Shown piece after piece: positions 1 to 10,556 of a DNA stretch of 64,000 nucleotides. The notes below the pieces were generated by a model that saw only the letters and a list, made by a program, of their open reading frames with translations, was not told the DNA's origin and made no database searches. Every line of letters starts with the position of its first letter. The first letter of the stretch is position 1. A program made the translations under genes and the position numbers. This stretch comes from Limnoperna fortunei (lineage: Eukaryota; Mollusca; Bivalvia; Mytilida; Modiolidae), in assembly GCA_944474755.1 (NCBI GenBank), contig OX104117.1, forward strand, positions 77,662,926-77,726,925. The letters run 5' to 3'.

Positions 1-830
1 TTGCTAAAATAGTCTTGAATAACAAGCACATAACGATTTCCCCTTTCGGAAATAGGAAGAGGTCCCATTATGTCCATTGCAACTCTTTCCATAACGCAAC
101 CAACATTGTAAGTTTTCATTGGAGCTTTTAAAGTTTTTGGCGGTCGTTTTCTAGAACCACATTGATGACATCTTCGGCACCATTCTTTGACATCATCACC
201 AACACCGGGCCAATAAAATCTTTCACGAACTCGGCTCAAAGTTTTGTGAACACCCAAATGACCTGCGGTTATAGCATCATGTAAACTAGTCAATATATCC
301 TTCTTGAAACAATCAGGAACTACTAACTGCCATGTAATCCGTTTACCAGAATCATCTTCCCACCTGCGGTAAAGAATTTCATCACGTAATTCCAATCTAG
401 GCCATTGTGACCACAATGCTTTCACAACTGCATTTTTATCACTTATTTCATTCCACTTTGGCTTTTCGGCACTGCTTTGTAATTTCTGTATAATTAAACA
501 CAGATTTTTATCATCACGCTGAGCAATCTTTATTTCATTTGCAGATAATCCATTAATCCAACTGACATTAGAATGAGAATTTTTAACACTCTGAACAATA
601 TCACAATGAACATCTGTTTTGCATTGCGATTCAACTTTTTCACAATGTGTACATTTTAAACATGAACGACGCGATAATCCATCAGCATTTGAATGTTTTA
701 ATCCACTTCTGTGAATAATTTCATAATTATAAGTTCCAAGGATTTCAATCCATTGTGCAAGTTGTCCCTCAACGTCCTTGAACTTTGTTAGCCAGCGTAA
801 CGAACTATGGTCTGTTGTAACGAACAACAA
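1..830 (-). pseudogene. Gypsy RNase H C-terminus and integrase, frame shifted from Gag-Pol and truncated at window start
   Basis: The frame next to Gag-Pol is open from about 830 to base 1 on the minus strand. It first completes the end of RNase H (TDHSSLRWL-type block near 785-815). It then carries the integrase HHCC zinc-binding region: the two His lie near 250-270 (GHLGVH) and the two Cys near 160-180 (CRRCHQC). The first segment of the DDE core (a MDIMGPLP-like block with the first catalytic Asp) is near 55-80. The remaining acidic residues are beyond the window. Integrase inserts the cDNA into host chromosomes. It is separated from the main frame by the break near 820-835. Confidence 0.88.
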
Positions 831-3800
831 ATTTACGTCCATATAAATAACAATGAAAATGTTTCAAGCTACTTATCACGGCTAGAAGTTCTTTTCTTGT
901 TGTACAATAATTGGCTTCAGATTTTGATAATGCACGACTGTAATATCCAATCACCCTTTCATGTCCGTTTTGAATCTGCGACAGTACAGCACCTAACGCT
1001 TGATTACTACAATCTGTATCAAGAATAAAGTTTGACCCTTCGATATCCGGGTATCCTAATATCGGTGGACTTGACAGCTTGGACTTAAGAATGTTAAATG
1101 AGTCCTCACAATCTTCGGTCCAGTTAAACAATTTCTGCTTCTCAGTTAAAGCATTTAACGGACGTGCATAATGTGCAAAGTCAAAAATAAAACGCCTATA
1201 GTATGAGCATAATCCAAGGAAGGCTCTAACGTCCTTTACGAATGTGGGTCTAGACCAATTCTTAATTGCCTCAATTTTCGATGGATCTGCGGATACCCCG
1301 TCCTTAGAGACTACATGCCCTAAATAGCATACGCTCTTCTGAAACAATTTGCATTTCGACGGATTTAGTTTAAGTCCGGCTGCTCTCAATCGGTCAAACA
1401 CATCGCGTAATCTCTGCAAAGTGTTATCAAAATTATCCCCAAACACAATAATGTCGTCTAGGTAAACTAGACATGTTTGCCACAAAAGTCCTTTTAGCAC
1501 TTTGTTCATAAGTCTCTCAAATGTTGCAGGCGCATTACAAAGCCCCATCGGAAGGACCTTAAAATGAAAAAGTCCATTTTCTGTTACAAATGCAGTTTTC
1601 TCACGGTCCTGCTCATCACAAGCGACCTGATAATATCCACTTTGTAAATCAAGTACATTAAACCACTCTGCTCCCTCAATGGCATCGAGTTTATCGTCTA
1701 TCCGTGACACAGGAAAAGAGTCCTTTTTAGTAACATCGTTCAGTTTCCGATAATTAATACATAGTCTTGTACTACCGTCTTTCTTTCTTACGAGCACTAT
1801 GGGGGAAGACCACGGACTGTCAGACGGTTCGATTAAATCTTGTTCTAGCATCTTATCAATTTGCATTTTGAGTTCCGATCGCTGTGCAAATGGTAAACAC
1901 CTCGGCTTCTGTCTAATCGGATTTGCACCTTGCGTATCAATTTTATGATTTACAATATTGGTCCGACCAATGTCCCATTTCTCCTTCGCAAAAACACTTT
2001 CATTCAATAGTAAAAATGTCCTAAGTTTTTGCTTTTGATTATCATTTAGATTTACACAAGCATTTAAATACATGCTATCTAAATGAGAGGGAATACTCAT
2101 GGATGAAAAATCAGACGATTCATCAAATTTATTTTCCACACTTACGGCTTCGCATGTAGCCGCCACAGTCTTTTTATAAACCTTAACTGATTTATCTGTT
2201 ACATTTAACACTCTAATCGGAATCGTGCCCACAGCATTTACAACTGCTTTGGCTAATAAAAGTTTATGTTTATCAACAAACTTTTGAATCAGCATTAACA
2301 TACCACAGTCTGGAGCACTATCAGGGTCAATGACCTTTCCCGGTATAATTTGCTCAACACCTGGGGGTATTACAGTGGTTTGATCAATAGCTATTCTGCA
2401 ACATCTAACAACACACGCTTTTATTACCGAGCATGAAATTAGCTCATTGTTCACGCTCAATGTATTTTTAGCAATGTCGATACAGCATTGGTTGCATTTC
2501 AAAAAATCATAACCAATAATGCAGTCAATATCTTCATCGATTGCTGCAACCCATACCTCGTGTAATACTAGAGTTTTGCCAATCGCAAAATTCATTCTTC
2601 CGACACCGTTCACAACAACGGTCTTTCCATCTGCTAACTTCATATTAGTATTTGTTGGTTTTAATGTAACCCGGTGACTCTCCGGCAATGAATCGTATAT
2701 CTTGCAGTTCAAAATGGTTACATCAGCACCTGTATCAACCAAACATTGAACAGCTTTACCCTGGATAGTTCCAGCAATATACATTCCACCATCACCATTT
2801 GTTACTCGACCAGTACGGACTTTGTCGTTATGTGAATTACTCTTTCTGTCGTGTTGTTTTCGGCAATCTTTCTTCACATGTCCAATTTTTCCACATCCCC
2901 AACATCCCAGCTTATTAGATCGGTTTGAAGGCTTAATGTAGCCAGTATGTCTTTGTTCTGTACGGACACTGTTTGAGACTTGTTGATGCCTTGAGCGCTT
3001 CAAGGTTTGCAGTTCGTCACGCAGTTCTTCGACAGCATTGGTCAGTAGTTCGATTTTCTGTGAAATTTCATTTGGTTGTTCAGAAATAGCAAAATTTCGA
3101 ACACTTAACGGTTTGTCTCTCTGTTTTTCCGCAATATGGAATGCTTCAAGTTCAACGGCTAATTTTACTGCTTCATCCAAGGTCGACGGGTGAGCTTGCT
3201 GAATTCGCAACCGTGTGTCCGAATCATCTAATGCATCAATAAAATGATCTCGGCTCAGGCATTCTTGCACATCAAGTTGTACTTTCGGATATGCTTTTCT
3301 ACTTAATCGCTTGATTGTCTGTGCTATTTCCGGCAGAGATTGATCTTTTCGTTTACGAATGTTTTTCAACTGAATGCGGAACAATTCAGTTCGATTTTCG
3401 GTTCCAAATCTACGATTTAACGCATCACAAAGAGTCTTGTAATCCTTACGCTTTGATTTGTCTATGTCCGCTAACACACTTTGTGCATTTCCTTGCAAAC
3501 TTGCGGCTAAAAAATTTGCTTTAAGTTCGTCATTCCAATTGTTCAATTCTGCAATCAATTCAAATTGAATTTCATAATCTTCCCACGATACGGTTCCATC
3601 GTATCTCGAGGGTCGAACAACTGGCTTGCAATTATCAGAATTGGCTCGCATAGATCCAGACTTCAATTTAGACTTTGCTTGTGTATTTTCAGACAATGAC
3701 ATTCGTCTCGAAAACGGAGAGGGATGTTCTGATAATTCTGCTCTCAAGGTTTCGTATTCTTCCGTTAAGCGTCTTATTTCACAATCTCTGTCTCTCGGAG

Positions 3801-3900
3801 TTGAATGTGAATATTCCGTCCGCGAACTTAATCCAATTCCAGTTTCAACTGAAAATATTGGTTTCGCACCAGCAAAATGTATTTCTGCGGTATCCATCAT
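805..3900 (-). pseudogene. Gag-Pol polyprotein of Ty3/gypsy element (Gag, protease, RT, start of RNase H), frameshifted
   Basis: A 1031-codon frame with a start at 3900. Residues 1 to about 300 are Gag-like. A CCHC zinc knuckle (CWGCGKIGHVKKDC) sits near residues 331-344. The aspartic protease motif DTGADVT is near 388. Reverse transcriptase carries YLDDIIVF near 812-819, with the catalytic Asp pair intact. RNase H starts with the DTDCSNQALGAVLS block near 958. Gag and Pol share one frame, so no programmed shift is needed between them. The frame ends at a stop (805-807) just after RNase H passes into a wrong frame; the neighbouring frame continues the domain. It would supply the particle shell and the enzymes for reverse transcription. 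A single-base indel near 820-835 is the simplest explanation of the break. Identification is from motifs and is very secure at domain level; the clade is not assigned. Confidence 0.93.
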
Positions 3901-4105
3901 TAAAACCAGAAAAATAACTCAAGTACACAATAATTCAAATATTAATTTCCTTCACTAATTACATGTATATATAATATCGAATATTTATACAAATAATAAT
4001 CCACATTTATCAAAGCAACACTTAATCCAACTATGAATTTAATATGTAGTCCACTATTCATTAACTTATAATTTCTCCAATTTTATCCACTGATCTTATC
4101 CAGTG

Positions 4106-4123
4106 ATCCCACCGCTGCCACCA
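4106..4123 (-). promoter_or_regulatory. Primer-binding site, complementary to the 3' end of tRNA-Leu
   Basis: The + strand here reads ATCCCACCGCTGCCACCA. This is the 3' end, with CCA, of animal tRNA-Leu of the AAG/TAG isoacceptor type as I know it. It starts three bases from the LTR edge at 4127, where a minus-strand primer-binding site should be. It fixes the direction of the element and the inner LTR boundary. The tRNA identity rests on recall, not a search. Confidence 0.8.
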
Positions 4124-4126
4124 AAT

Positions 4127-4590
4127 TGTGACGGGATCGGGGTACGGGCTGTGGGATGACGATGGATGTTCCAGTGAATGCACGTTAATTGATTAAATAA
4201 TATTCCGAGCGGTATATCTATTTACACAGTTTATTTACAAATATACAATTCATAATTCTCGAGACACATTGATAATCATCCTTAAATTACATATAGCCTC
4301 CGCTATACAAGAAATACATAAGTATTACAACTTATTAACAAAGACGAATTATAACACGTCTTAACAGCTCAATCGCTTAACCAAAACTCCGTAACATTTA
4401 ATCCCTGACCTCCTACTCACAAAGAGACATAAAAAAATATCTTTTACTGCAAACACAGCAAAACATTGTGTAACAAATTTATAACCTTAACCCTAGACAT
4501 AACTCTATGCCTAAACATGACAGATTCAATTATCTACAATCATTTATCAAATTAGTCTCACGTCATTTTAACTTTCATAGACCACACAAA
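4127..4590 (-). repeat. 5' LTR of the gypsy element (outer edge approximate)
   Basis: The inner edge is clear: on the minus strand the LTR ends in a CCGTCACA-type terminus directly before the primer-binding site. The outer edge cannot be fixed because the partner LTR is not in the window; a TGT start near 4585-4590 is a guess. The segment is AT-rich and contains an AATAAA signal on the minus strand near 4225-4235. Confidence 0.6.
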
Positions 4591-4953
4591 CATGTGGGAA
4601 TTATTTACAAAACATAAAATTATTACAATATTGAGATCTATAGCTTGCCGGCAGATCTTTCAATTTAATCACGGCACTACCATCCGCAATCACGTTTTCC
4701 TCAGCCATAGCTATGGCGGATTTTTGTATCTCCGCATTGAAGATTTCCGACGTAAAAGGCTAAAAATAGTGATGTTCGGTCCAGAACCCGTACGGAATCG
4801 AAAATTGACAATTTTGTACCGTACACCGAAATTCACCAAAATACCGTGGATTTTCGGTACTTCAGAGTATCGTTTCACCCCTAAGTGCTTCAACAGTTCA
4901 AACAATAAAGTCAGAACCAAGACAGTGCTATATACTGGCGTGATTTTTTTTTG
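4591..4953. other. Unassigned spacer between gypsy LTR and MULE
   Basis: Both strands have short open frames (103 and 152 codons) that overlap each other almost entirely, and I recognise neither. The + strand frame runs into the MULE end. The base composition is slightly richer in GC than its surroundings. It may be part of a further repeat; I see no exon with splice sites matching UTP6. Confidence 0.4.
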
Positions 4954-5270
4954 GGTACATCGAAAGCGTAAAAACAACCCGAAAAGTGTAAAAACAACGT
5001 GGAATAGTGTAAAAACAATCATATCTGTGGTGAAAACAACTCAGAAATGATAGATATTACCATATATTATGATAATAATCCAATATTTGTGAAAAAATAA
5101 TTATGCTTTATCCCACAGAATCGATTTTTGTAACTGCTCGATACGTACTATATTAGGTCAAATAGCTAGGGGAGAGCACTCCAATTCATTGCAATAAAAG
5201 TACTAAAAGTGCTGTCAGTAGGAATTATATTGAAAATGGTAATAGAGACAAATGATTTAATGTGTGAAAT
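4954..5270 (+). repeat. Left terminal inverted repeat of the MULE
   Basis: Pairs in inverted orientation with 10075-10392. It contains GTGTAAAAACAAC-type subrepeats in the outer 80 bases and a conserved inner block with the motif CTAGGGGAGAGCACTCC. Near-identity over about 300 bp implies fairly recent activity. Confidence 0.9.
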
Positions 5271-5555
5271 AAAAAATAATGTCTATAGTTTTATAATGAT
5301 ATGTTTTAAATATATATATATCTTTAAATATATATATTTTCATTCAAAGCTTTGCATTCTTGGTATTACATGTAATTATGTGTCTCTGTTGTTATTAAAA
5401 TATTTTAAATATGTCATCCTTGTTAGTAGCTCATATTAGACAAAATTAGTTACAATTACAATGAATTGTTAATTGACCTCTCCGTCAACACAATTGAAAT
5501 TATAATTGTAAATAATTAAGAGCCCCCACACCATGTCAAGGCTTTGAGCATGTGG

Positions 5556-5975
5556 GTCCGTGTAACAATTAGTTAAGTTTTGTTGTTCAAATTTAAAACT
5601 ACTAAGACATCCTGCACAAGGCTCGGGAAATCCGTCGTAGTCCGCGTAACAATTAGTTAAATTTTAATGTTCAAATTTAAAACTACTAAGACATCCTGCA
5701 CAAGGCTCGGGACATCGGTCGTAGTCCGCGTAACAATTAGTTAAGTTTTAATGTTCAAATTTAAAACTACTAAGAAATCCTGCACAAGGCTCGGGACATC
5801 CGTCATAGTCCGCGTAACAATTAGTTAAGTTTTAATGTTCAAATTTAAAACTACTAAGACATCCTTCACAAGGCTCTGGACATCCGTCGTAGTTCGCGTA
5901 AAAATTAGTTAAATGTTTATTTTTCAATTTTAAAACTACTAAGATACCTGCATACGTATCGGGTCAATTTTCGTT
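5556..5975. repeat. 84-bp tandem repeat, 5 copies, inside the MULE
   Basis: The unit starts GTCCGCGTAACAATTAG and recurs at 5556, 5640, 5724, 5808 and 5892, exactly 84 bp apart. The last copy is diverged. Arrays next to the TIR are common in long-TIR elements, but no function can be read from this one. Confidence 0.9.
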
Positions 5976-6038
5976 GTCCGCTAATGTACTACGTGTCTCG
6001 CCCTTGAAAAAAAAGAGAATAAACAAAACATTGAAATA

Positions 6039-6575
6039 TCACTCAAAATCTAAATCGCAATTCTTTGTCTTCTTAATAGTCGTCGTCCGTTCGTTGATTT
6101 TCCTCTTCAGTTGACCTTTCTTCCTTCCACGGGTTCTCTGTTTAATGACAGTCATGAGTCCGTCTTTCGAAGTAATGGTCTTTTGGTCTGGCGGCAAATG
6201 GTTGCGGAATCTTCTAAAGAAACGTTCTCTTTCGTCAACTGTTTTGGTCATCCATAGGGATTTCGACACCTGGAACTGTTTATGGCTGTCCGCTAGTCGG
6301 TACTGTCCAATTGAAACCAATGATCTGTGTAAATCCTTATATTGGGTGTCCACAATATCTCTTATAATCTGTACTAAATCCAATAACGGTTGTGATTTCC
6401 AGTCGATGGCTGGCTTCAAAACATGATTTAGGGATTCACTGTTATTATTTGTCCAACTTTTGTCAAAGTAACCGATGTGATCAACTGTTTTCCGATGTTC
6501 AATCAAAGTTGGTTTTATTTTGTTAATGAAATACCTGTGAAATTTCGTAGATAATGTTTGTGTCCTTTGTTCCAT
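6039..6575 (-). pseudogene. MULE transposase remnant (C-terminal part)
   Basis: A frame of 178 codons. The block TNNNSESLNHVLKPAIDW (residues about 42-59) resembles the N-N-x-E-S/A-x-N-x-x-L-K segment that follows the catalytic core of MULE transposases. A helix-rich stretch (LLDLVQIIRDIVDTQYKDL) follows, and then a basic tail rich in Lys and Arg. Full MULE transposases are several hundred residues and carry a DDE core with C2H2 or SWIM zinc fingers; those parts are absent here. I found no matching frame further upstream on the minus strand (6576-8960). The element is therefore non-autonomous as read. The family call is from motif resemblance only. Confidence 0.6.
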
Positions 6576-7583
6576 AGTGTCGCACTTTTCTTTTCATTGT
6601 TGATAATAAGAAAAAAAACACACCTGTTATGCTAAAACATTTTTAATTTGAGGAATTACTTATAACTTATTAGAAAACAAGTTGCCATTTGACAGGGACA
6701 CTATATAGGAAATAGTCAATTTGAGTTGCATTTATCGTTTTTGATATTTTTAAACATAAATTGCATACTTTTGTGTAACTAAAAGCACAATCTTTTCATG
6801 TGTTTCGCAACACCAGCTGCTGTTCTGAATTCCAAGAGTAAATGGAGTAAAATGCAAGCCGAATCACATAGATCCAAGAATTCAATTATTAACCACATTC
6901 GCACTTGAAATCTTCAACATTACGATTATCTTACTAATTTTATGAAATCGATATATTAAATAACTTCTCTGATAACACTTTAAAAAAAAATCATGAATAA
7001 CATATAGTTCAACTTTCGATTGTTGTCTTCTGGAGTTTGTCAAGGGGTAAATCTATCCCAACTTCTTAAATGCTTAAATGACCTGGACGATTTTGTAAAG
7101 AATGAGGGGGTGGACAGGGGGTACCTTTCTCCTTTCTCCCTCCCTACAGCTCCTTTCTCCCTCCTCTAGCTCCTTTCTCATAACATTTCTCTGTTCATAA
7201 CTACAATTAATCATTGTTTTAATGGTCTCTTGTTAACTGTCTCGGTGTAGTTTGAATAAGAAACACAATAGAAATTCTTTAACAATAGGACAATCTTGTA
7301 TTTTTAAACTTTTAGAAAACTGTGTTCACTATCACGTAAGATTAACATTATTCTACACTTTATTTTACAGGCGGCATTTAATAGTTTTACATTTAGAGTA
7401 AAATTTTAATTAGTTTAAAATTAATTCATGATTTTTTATTTAAAAGGAGAAAACTGATATTTCATAAATTGTCATTCAATTTAGACCAACATAGTGATTT
7501 GCATTGTCTTGCTAATCATTTTTGCAATTTACTATATCAATCTGCTGTTTTATTTTTCAAGTTATATTATTATACCTCAATTT
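6576..7583. other. MULE interior with no recognised gene
   Basis: AT-rich sequence. A pyrimidine-rich low-complexity stretch (CTCCTTTCTCCCTC repeats) lies at about 7130-7185. If the transposase had further exons they have been lost or are too diverged to see. Confidence 0.6.
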
Positions 7584-7595
7584 CATTTACAATGT

Positions 7596-7865
7596 GGGGC
7601 CTTGGTGGCCGAGTGGTCAAGGTAGTTCGTTTACTATTGATCACGTGGTCTGTCAACACTGAGATTGCGGGTTCGATTCTCACTGCAGGCAGGGTGTACT
7701 CGGCTCCAATCTTAATTGACAAGGATTGCCAGTTTTCCTACCGCAGGTCGGGGGTTCTCTCCGGGTACTCCGGCTTCCTCCCCCAATAAAAACTGGAAGC
7801 CATGAAATAGCTGAAAAATTGCTGAAAGTGGCGTTAAAACACCATTCAAACAAACAAACAAAAAA
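7596..7865 (+). mobile_element. tRNA-derived SINE, full length
   Basis: The head resembles a tRNA of the Leu/Ser type, with an A box near 7604-7622 (GGTGGCCGAGTGGTCAAGG) and a B box near 7669-7680 (GGGTTCGATTCT). The body ends with the block AACTGGAAGCCATGA and a CAAA-rich tail. A perfect 12-bp target duplication, CATTTACAATGT, flanks it at 7584-7595 and 7866-7877. It is inserted inside the MULE, so it is younger than that insertion. Related copies occur at about 32327, 59150, 60296 and 60700. Confidence 0.92.
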
Positions 7866-7877
7866 CATTTACAATGT

Positions 7878-8590
7878 TAATCTTCCATAGGCCACCGTGA
7901 CATATAAGTACTGTCAAAAAAATTTACTGTCGGAAAAATACTGTCACCCGCTAAAAATATAAGGATATATCTGTGGTCCTTGGTTTTTTAATTGAAATTG
8001 TAGTTGTCTTCGGCTTACGTTTCCTCTGACATTATTTTTTACCTTTGGTTTATCATAGATCAACACAATTGTCTAGTTCTTTCTCGACAAATTAATCGAT
8101 TGAGTCTTTATTTTTCATTTTTAGAATATAATATTATATACGCTAGTAAATATTAATATCTCCTTCATTTATGTATGTCCTCATACGACCATTTATGTCA
8201 TTGTCACATAAAATAAATGTATTTAAATAGATTATCTCCGTTCTCTTCGTATAGAACAGGGACAGTCTATACTAATAGACTGTCCCTGTATAGAGTGACT
8301 TTCTTCGATTTAATTTCTTAATTTGAACGTATATCTCTTTACTTTTTATGACAAACCGTGAGAACCATGAATAATAACAAATTGAAGTGATTAAACACTT
8401 AAATATCATATGAATAACAATTTTTGAAGTGGATTCCGGTAAATCAAAGTGGATTCCGGTGGATTCCGGTAAAAACGGTGGATTCCGGTAATTCGTGTCA
8501 CCGCTTGCTGTCTTATTCACCACTAAAGTAAAAGTTTCATGATCATGATTAAAGAAAAAAATATTACACCAAAATGTTTAGAGAATTTGT
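7878..8590. other. MULE interior, nothing recognised
   Basis: It has a short perfect palindrome around 8265-8285 (GACAGTCTATACTAATAGACTGTC-type arms) and a triplicated GTGGATTCCGGT motif at 8428-8488. There is no gene-like frame beyond an unrecognised 83-codon minus-strand frame. Confidence 0.5.
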
Positions 8591-8965
8591 AATAACCGAA
8601 AAGTAAAATTTTGAATTATTCTTTACACTGCCGGCCAATCGTATGAATGCAGTGCTTTGAAATTATCCCATGTAAAACCTGAAATAAAAAAAGAAAAATT
8701 AATACATAATTTGTGTGAAATACACTCTTTAAATAACCGAAAAGTAAAATGTTGAATTATTCTTTACACTGCCGGCCAATTATTGCGTCCTTATGAATGC
8801 GTTGCTCTGATATTAGCAAATGTACAACATGAAACCAAAAAAAAGTCAATAAATAATTTGTGTGAAATACATTCTTTAAATAACCGAAAAGTAAAAGAAT
8901 TATTCTTTACACTGCCGGCAAATTGACGTCCTTATGAATGCGTTGCTATGAAATTAGCTCTTAGT
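8591..8965. repeat. Tandem repeat of ~141-147 bp, 3 copies, inside the MULE
   Basis: The block AATAACCGAAAAGTAAAA followed by TTCTTTACACTGCCGGC recurs at 8591, 8732 and 8879. The spacings are 141 and 147 bp. The array directly abuts the 3' end of the SGNH pseudogene. Confidence 0.85.
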
Positions 8966-9534
8966 TTTTAAATTTATTAATAAACCAACTAAGTGCCTTT
9001 CTCAAGGCAACGAGAAAAGCAAGATATCCAGTTTCATTGAAATGGACACCGTCTGCCGCTTCATGGTCCGGCCTGTATACATTAATAGGTTTGAAAAAGT
9101 AAACAAAATTGAGAGCTTTTTCTCTTATACATTTCATTTACTTCGTCCCGCCGTTTACTGTATCGTCAGCCGTACAATGACGCGGCTTTGAACGTTTGAG
9201 AACTGACATGAATATCAGTGCAACATTCCATTTGTGGCATATTACAATGAAGCGATCCAGTTCATTCTCAAACGTTTTACTGTCAAATAATTTGCTTGCA
9301 GTCGTTGCCGCCTATCTGACATATTACCACATCAGTCAAATAATGCAGAAAAAGGCCTGCTTCCACTGCAGTAGTCAACTTACTGACAGCACCACCAGGG
9401 TAGCCATTAAAGTGAACCGAGACCTTTCCATGACAGTTGTTGGGATCCTGCCATTTGTGGGGTTTCCCATTGCTGTCGCACAACATTCTCACGTTCTCTA
9501 CAAAACTATGCCCTAGTATAAAAAAGTTCAACAT
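8961..9534 (-). pseudogene. SGNH/GDSL-type hydrolase gene, decayed, carried inside the MULE
   Basis: From a Met at 9534 the minus strand reads MLNFFILGHSFVENV, where GHS sits in place of the block I GDS nucleophile motif. A Gly-rich block II (GYPGGAVSKL) follows. Then comes QIGGNDC (block III, oxyanion Asn). After a frame change near 9285-9295 there is a segment of about 50 residues and an in-frame stop (TAA, + strand 9138-9140). Last is DGVHFNETGY, the block V Asp-His pair, near 9030. The reading ends at a stop at 8961-8963. The length of about 190 codons fits an SGNH domain. Such enzymes are esterases or lipases; the substrate is unknown here. It lies on the same strand as the transposase remnant and upstream of it, so it may be an element-encoded protein rather than host DNA caught by chance. 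The frame change and the stop show decay. Confidence 0.7.
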
Positions 9535-10074
9535 CTTACCTGACACTCTACCACAAGCAAACAGTCCTTGCAGCTGAAATAATACAGGCGAAGGATGCCA
9601 AGACGGCGAAAGCATTAGGCAAGATGATTCGGCCAAGTCAGTCTTGGGAAGACGTAAAGCCAACAATTATGGCAGAAATCTTAAAGATAAAATATGTCCA
9701 GTGTCAACAGTTTAGAGACCCACTCTACTGTGTCTTGTGTTTTTGTTCTAGTATGTATTATCTCCAGATTTTTCAATTGTTCCTTATTTAGATGTAACAT
9801 CCCAGAACATTTTTATTTCATAACACAGTATACATAGAGATCCCAACAAAGACAACAGGTCATTAAATTTTATTGATCTTTGTTTGCATATATTCATAAA
9901 CAAAAAATTGCAACTCTTTCAATTTACATAGACTTAAAATTTATTACAGTTGTTTGATAATAAGAAATGTGTCTCTGCAGTCTTCTATTTTGTCTTTTTG
10001 TGATAATTACCAGTTTTTCTTTTTTAAATTGATGAAACTTTGTTGAAATGTCCATTCTGAAATTAACAATTAAA

Positions 10075-10392
10075 TAAAAACAAAAATAAATCATTTGTCT
10101 GTATTACCATTTTCAATATAATTCCTACTGACAGCACTTTTAGTACTTTTATTGCAATGAATTGGAGTGCTCTCCCCTAGCTATTTGACCTAATATAGGA
10201 CGTATCGGGCGGTTACAAAAATCAATTCTGTGGGATAAAGTGTAATTATTTTTTCACAAATATTGGATTATTATCATAATATATGGTAATATCTATCATT
10301 TCTGAGTTGTTTTCACCACAGATATGGTTGTTTTTACACTATTCCACGTTGTTTTTACACTTTTCGGGTTGTTTTTACACTTTTGATGTACC
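10075..10392 (-). repeat. Right terminal inverted repeat of the MULE
   Basis: Inverted partner of 4954-5270. It differs from the left arm mostly by transitions and a few small changes. The outer end is GATGTACC followed by a T run. Confidence 0.9.
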
Positions 10393-10471
10393 GTTTTTTT
10401 TTTATTTCTTTACTAATTACTAATTGAAAATTATATTCTTTATAAAATTTTGATCCTGAAATTGTTTGTAG

Positions 10472-10556
10472 AAAAATTCTAAAGAAACGAAAAAATTTAG
10501 AATATAAACTACGAAGAAGAACAAAGTGTAAAGAAGATTTCATGCAGTATGTACAG
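10472..10556 (+). CDS. UTP6: UTP6 exon a (N-terminal region)
   Basis: Acceptor TTTGTAG, donor CAG|GTAAGA. After one leading base it encodes 28 codons with KNLEYKL and KEDFMQYVQ, matching the conserved N-terminal UTP6 segment. The previous exon must end with two bases of a split codon; it is not visible and should lie left of the MULE or beyond the window. Confidence 0.92.

Larger units (their letters stand above)
1..4590 (-). mobile_element. Ty3/gypsy LTR retrotransposon, 3' part cut by the window edge
   Basis: Read on the minus strand, the order is LTR (about 4590-4127), primer-binding site (4123-4106), leader, a fused Gag-Pol frame (3900-805), then RNase H end and integrase (about 830-1) in another frame. 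The Pol order protease, reverse transcriptase, RNase H, integrase is that of Ty3/gypsy (Metaviridae-type) elements. The second LTR and most of the integrase core lie outside the window, so target duplication and LTR-LTR divergence cannot be judged. The outer LTR edge is approximate. One frameshift makes this copy defective as read, unless it is an assembly error. Confidence 0.93.
4954..10392 (-). mobile_element. Mutator-like (MULE) DNA transposon with ~320-bp terminal inverted repeats
   Basis: The segment 4954-5270 is repeated in inverted orientation at about 10075-10392, with only scattered differences, from GGTACATC inwards. Each end carries three or four copies of a GTGTAAAAACAAC subrepeat. 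Long TIRs with internal subrepeats and a MULE-type transposase remnant (6039-6575, minus) support Mutator-like. Both flanks are T-rich, so a 9-bp target duplication is possible but ambiguous. Inside are a decayed SGNH-hydrolase gene, an 84-bp array, a 141/147-bp array and a SINE. The right end lies 80 bp before UTP6 exon 10472-10556, so the insertion is in a UTP6 intron or just upstream. Confidence 0.85.

Noticed and set aside
4592..5050. 152-codon + frame as the missing UTP6 first exon
   Set aside because: Does not resemble the UTP6 N-terminus, runs into the MULE inverted repeat, and a long minus frame overlaps it.
7604..7680. Functional tRNA gene
   Set aside because: Has A and B boxes but no proper acceptor stem or anticodon arm; continues into a SINE body with target duplications.
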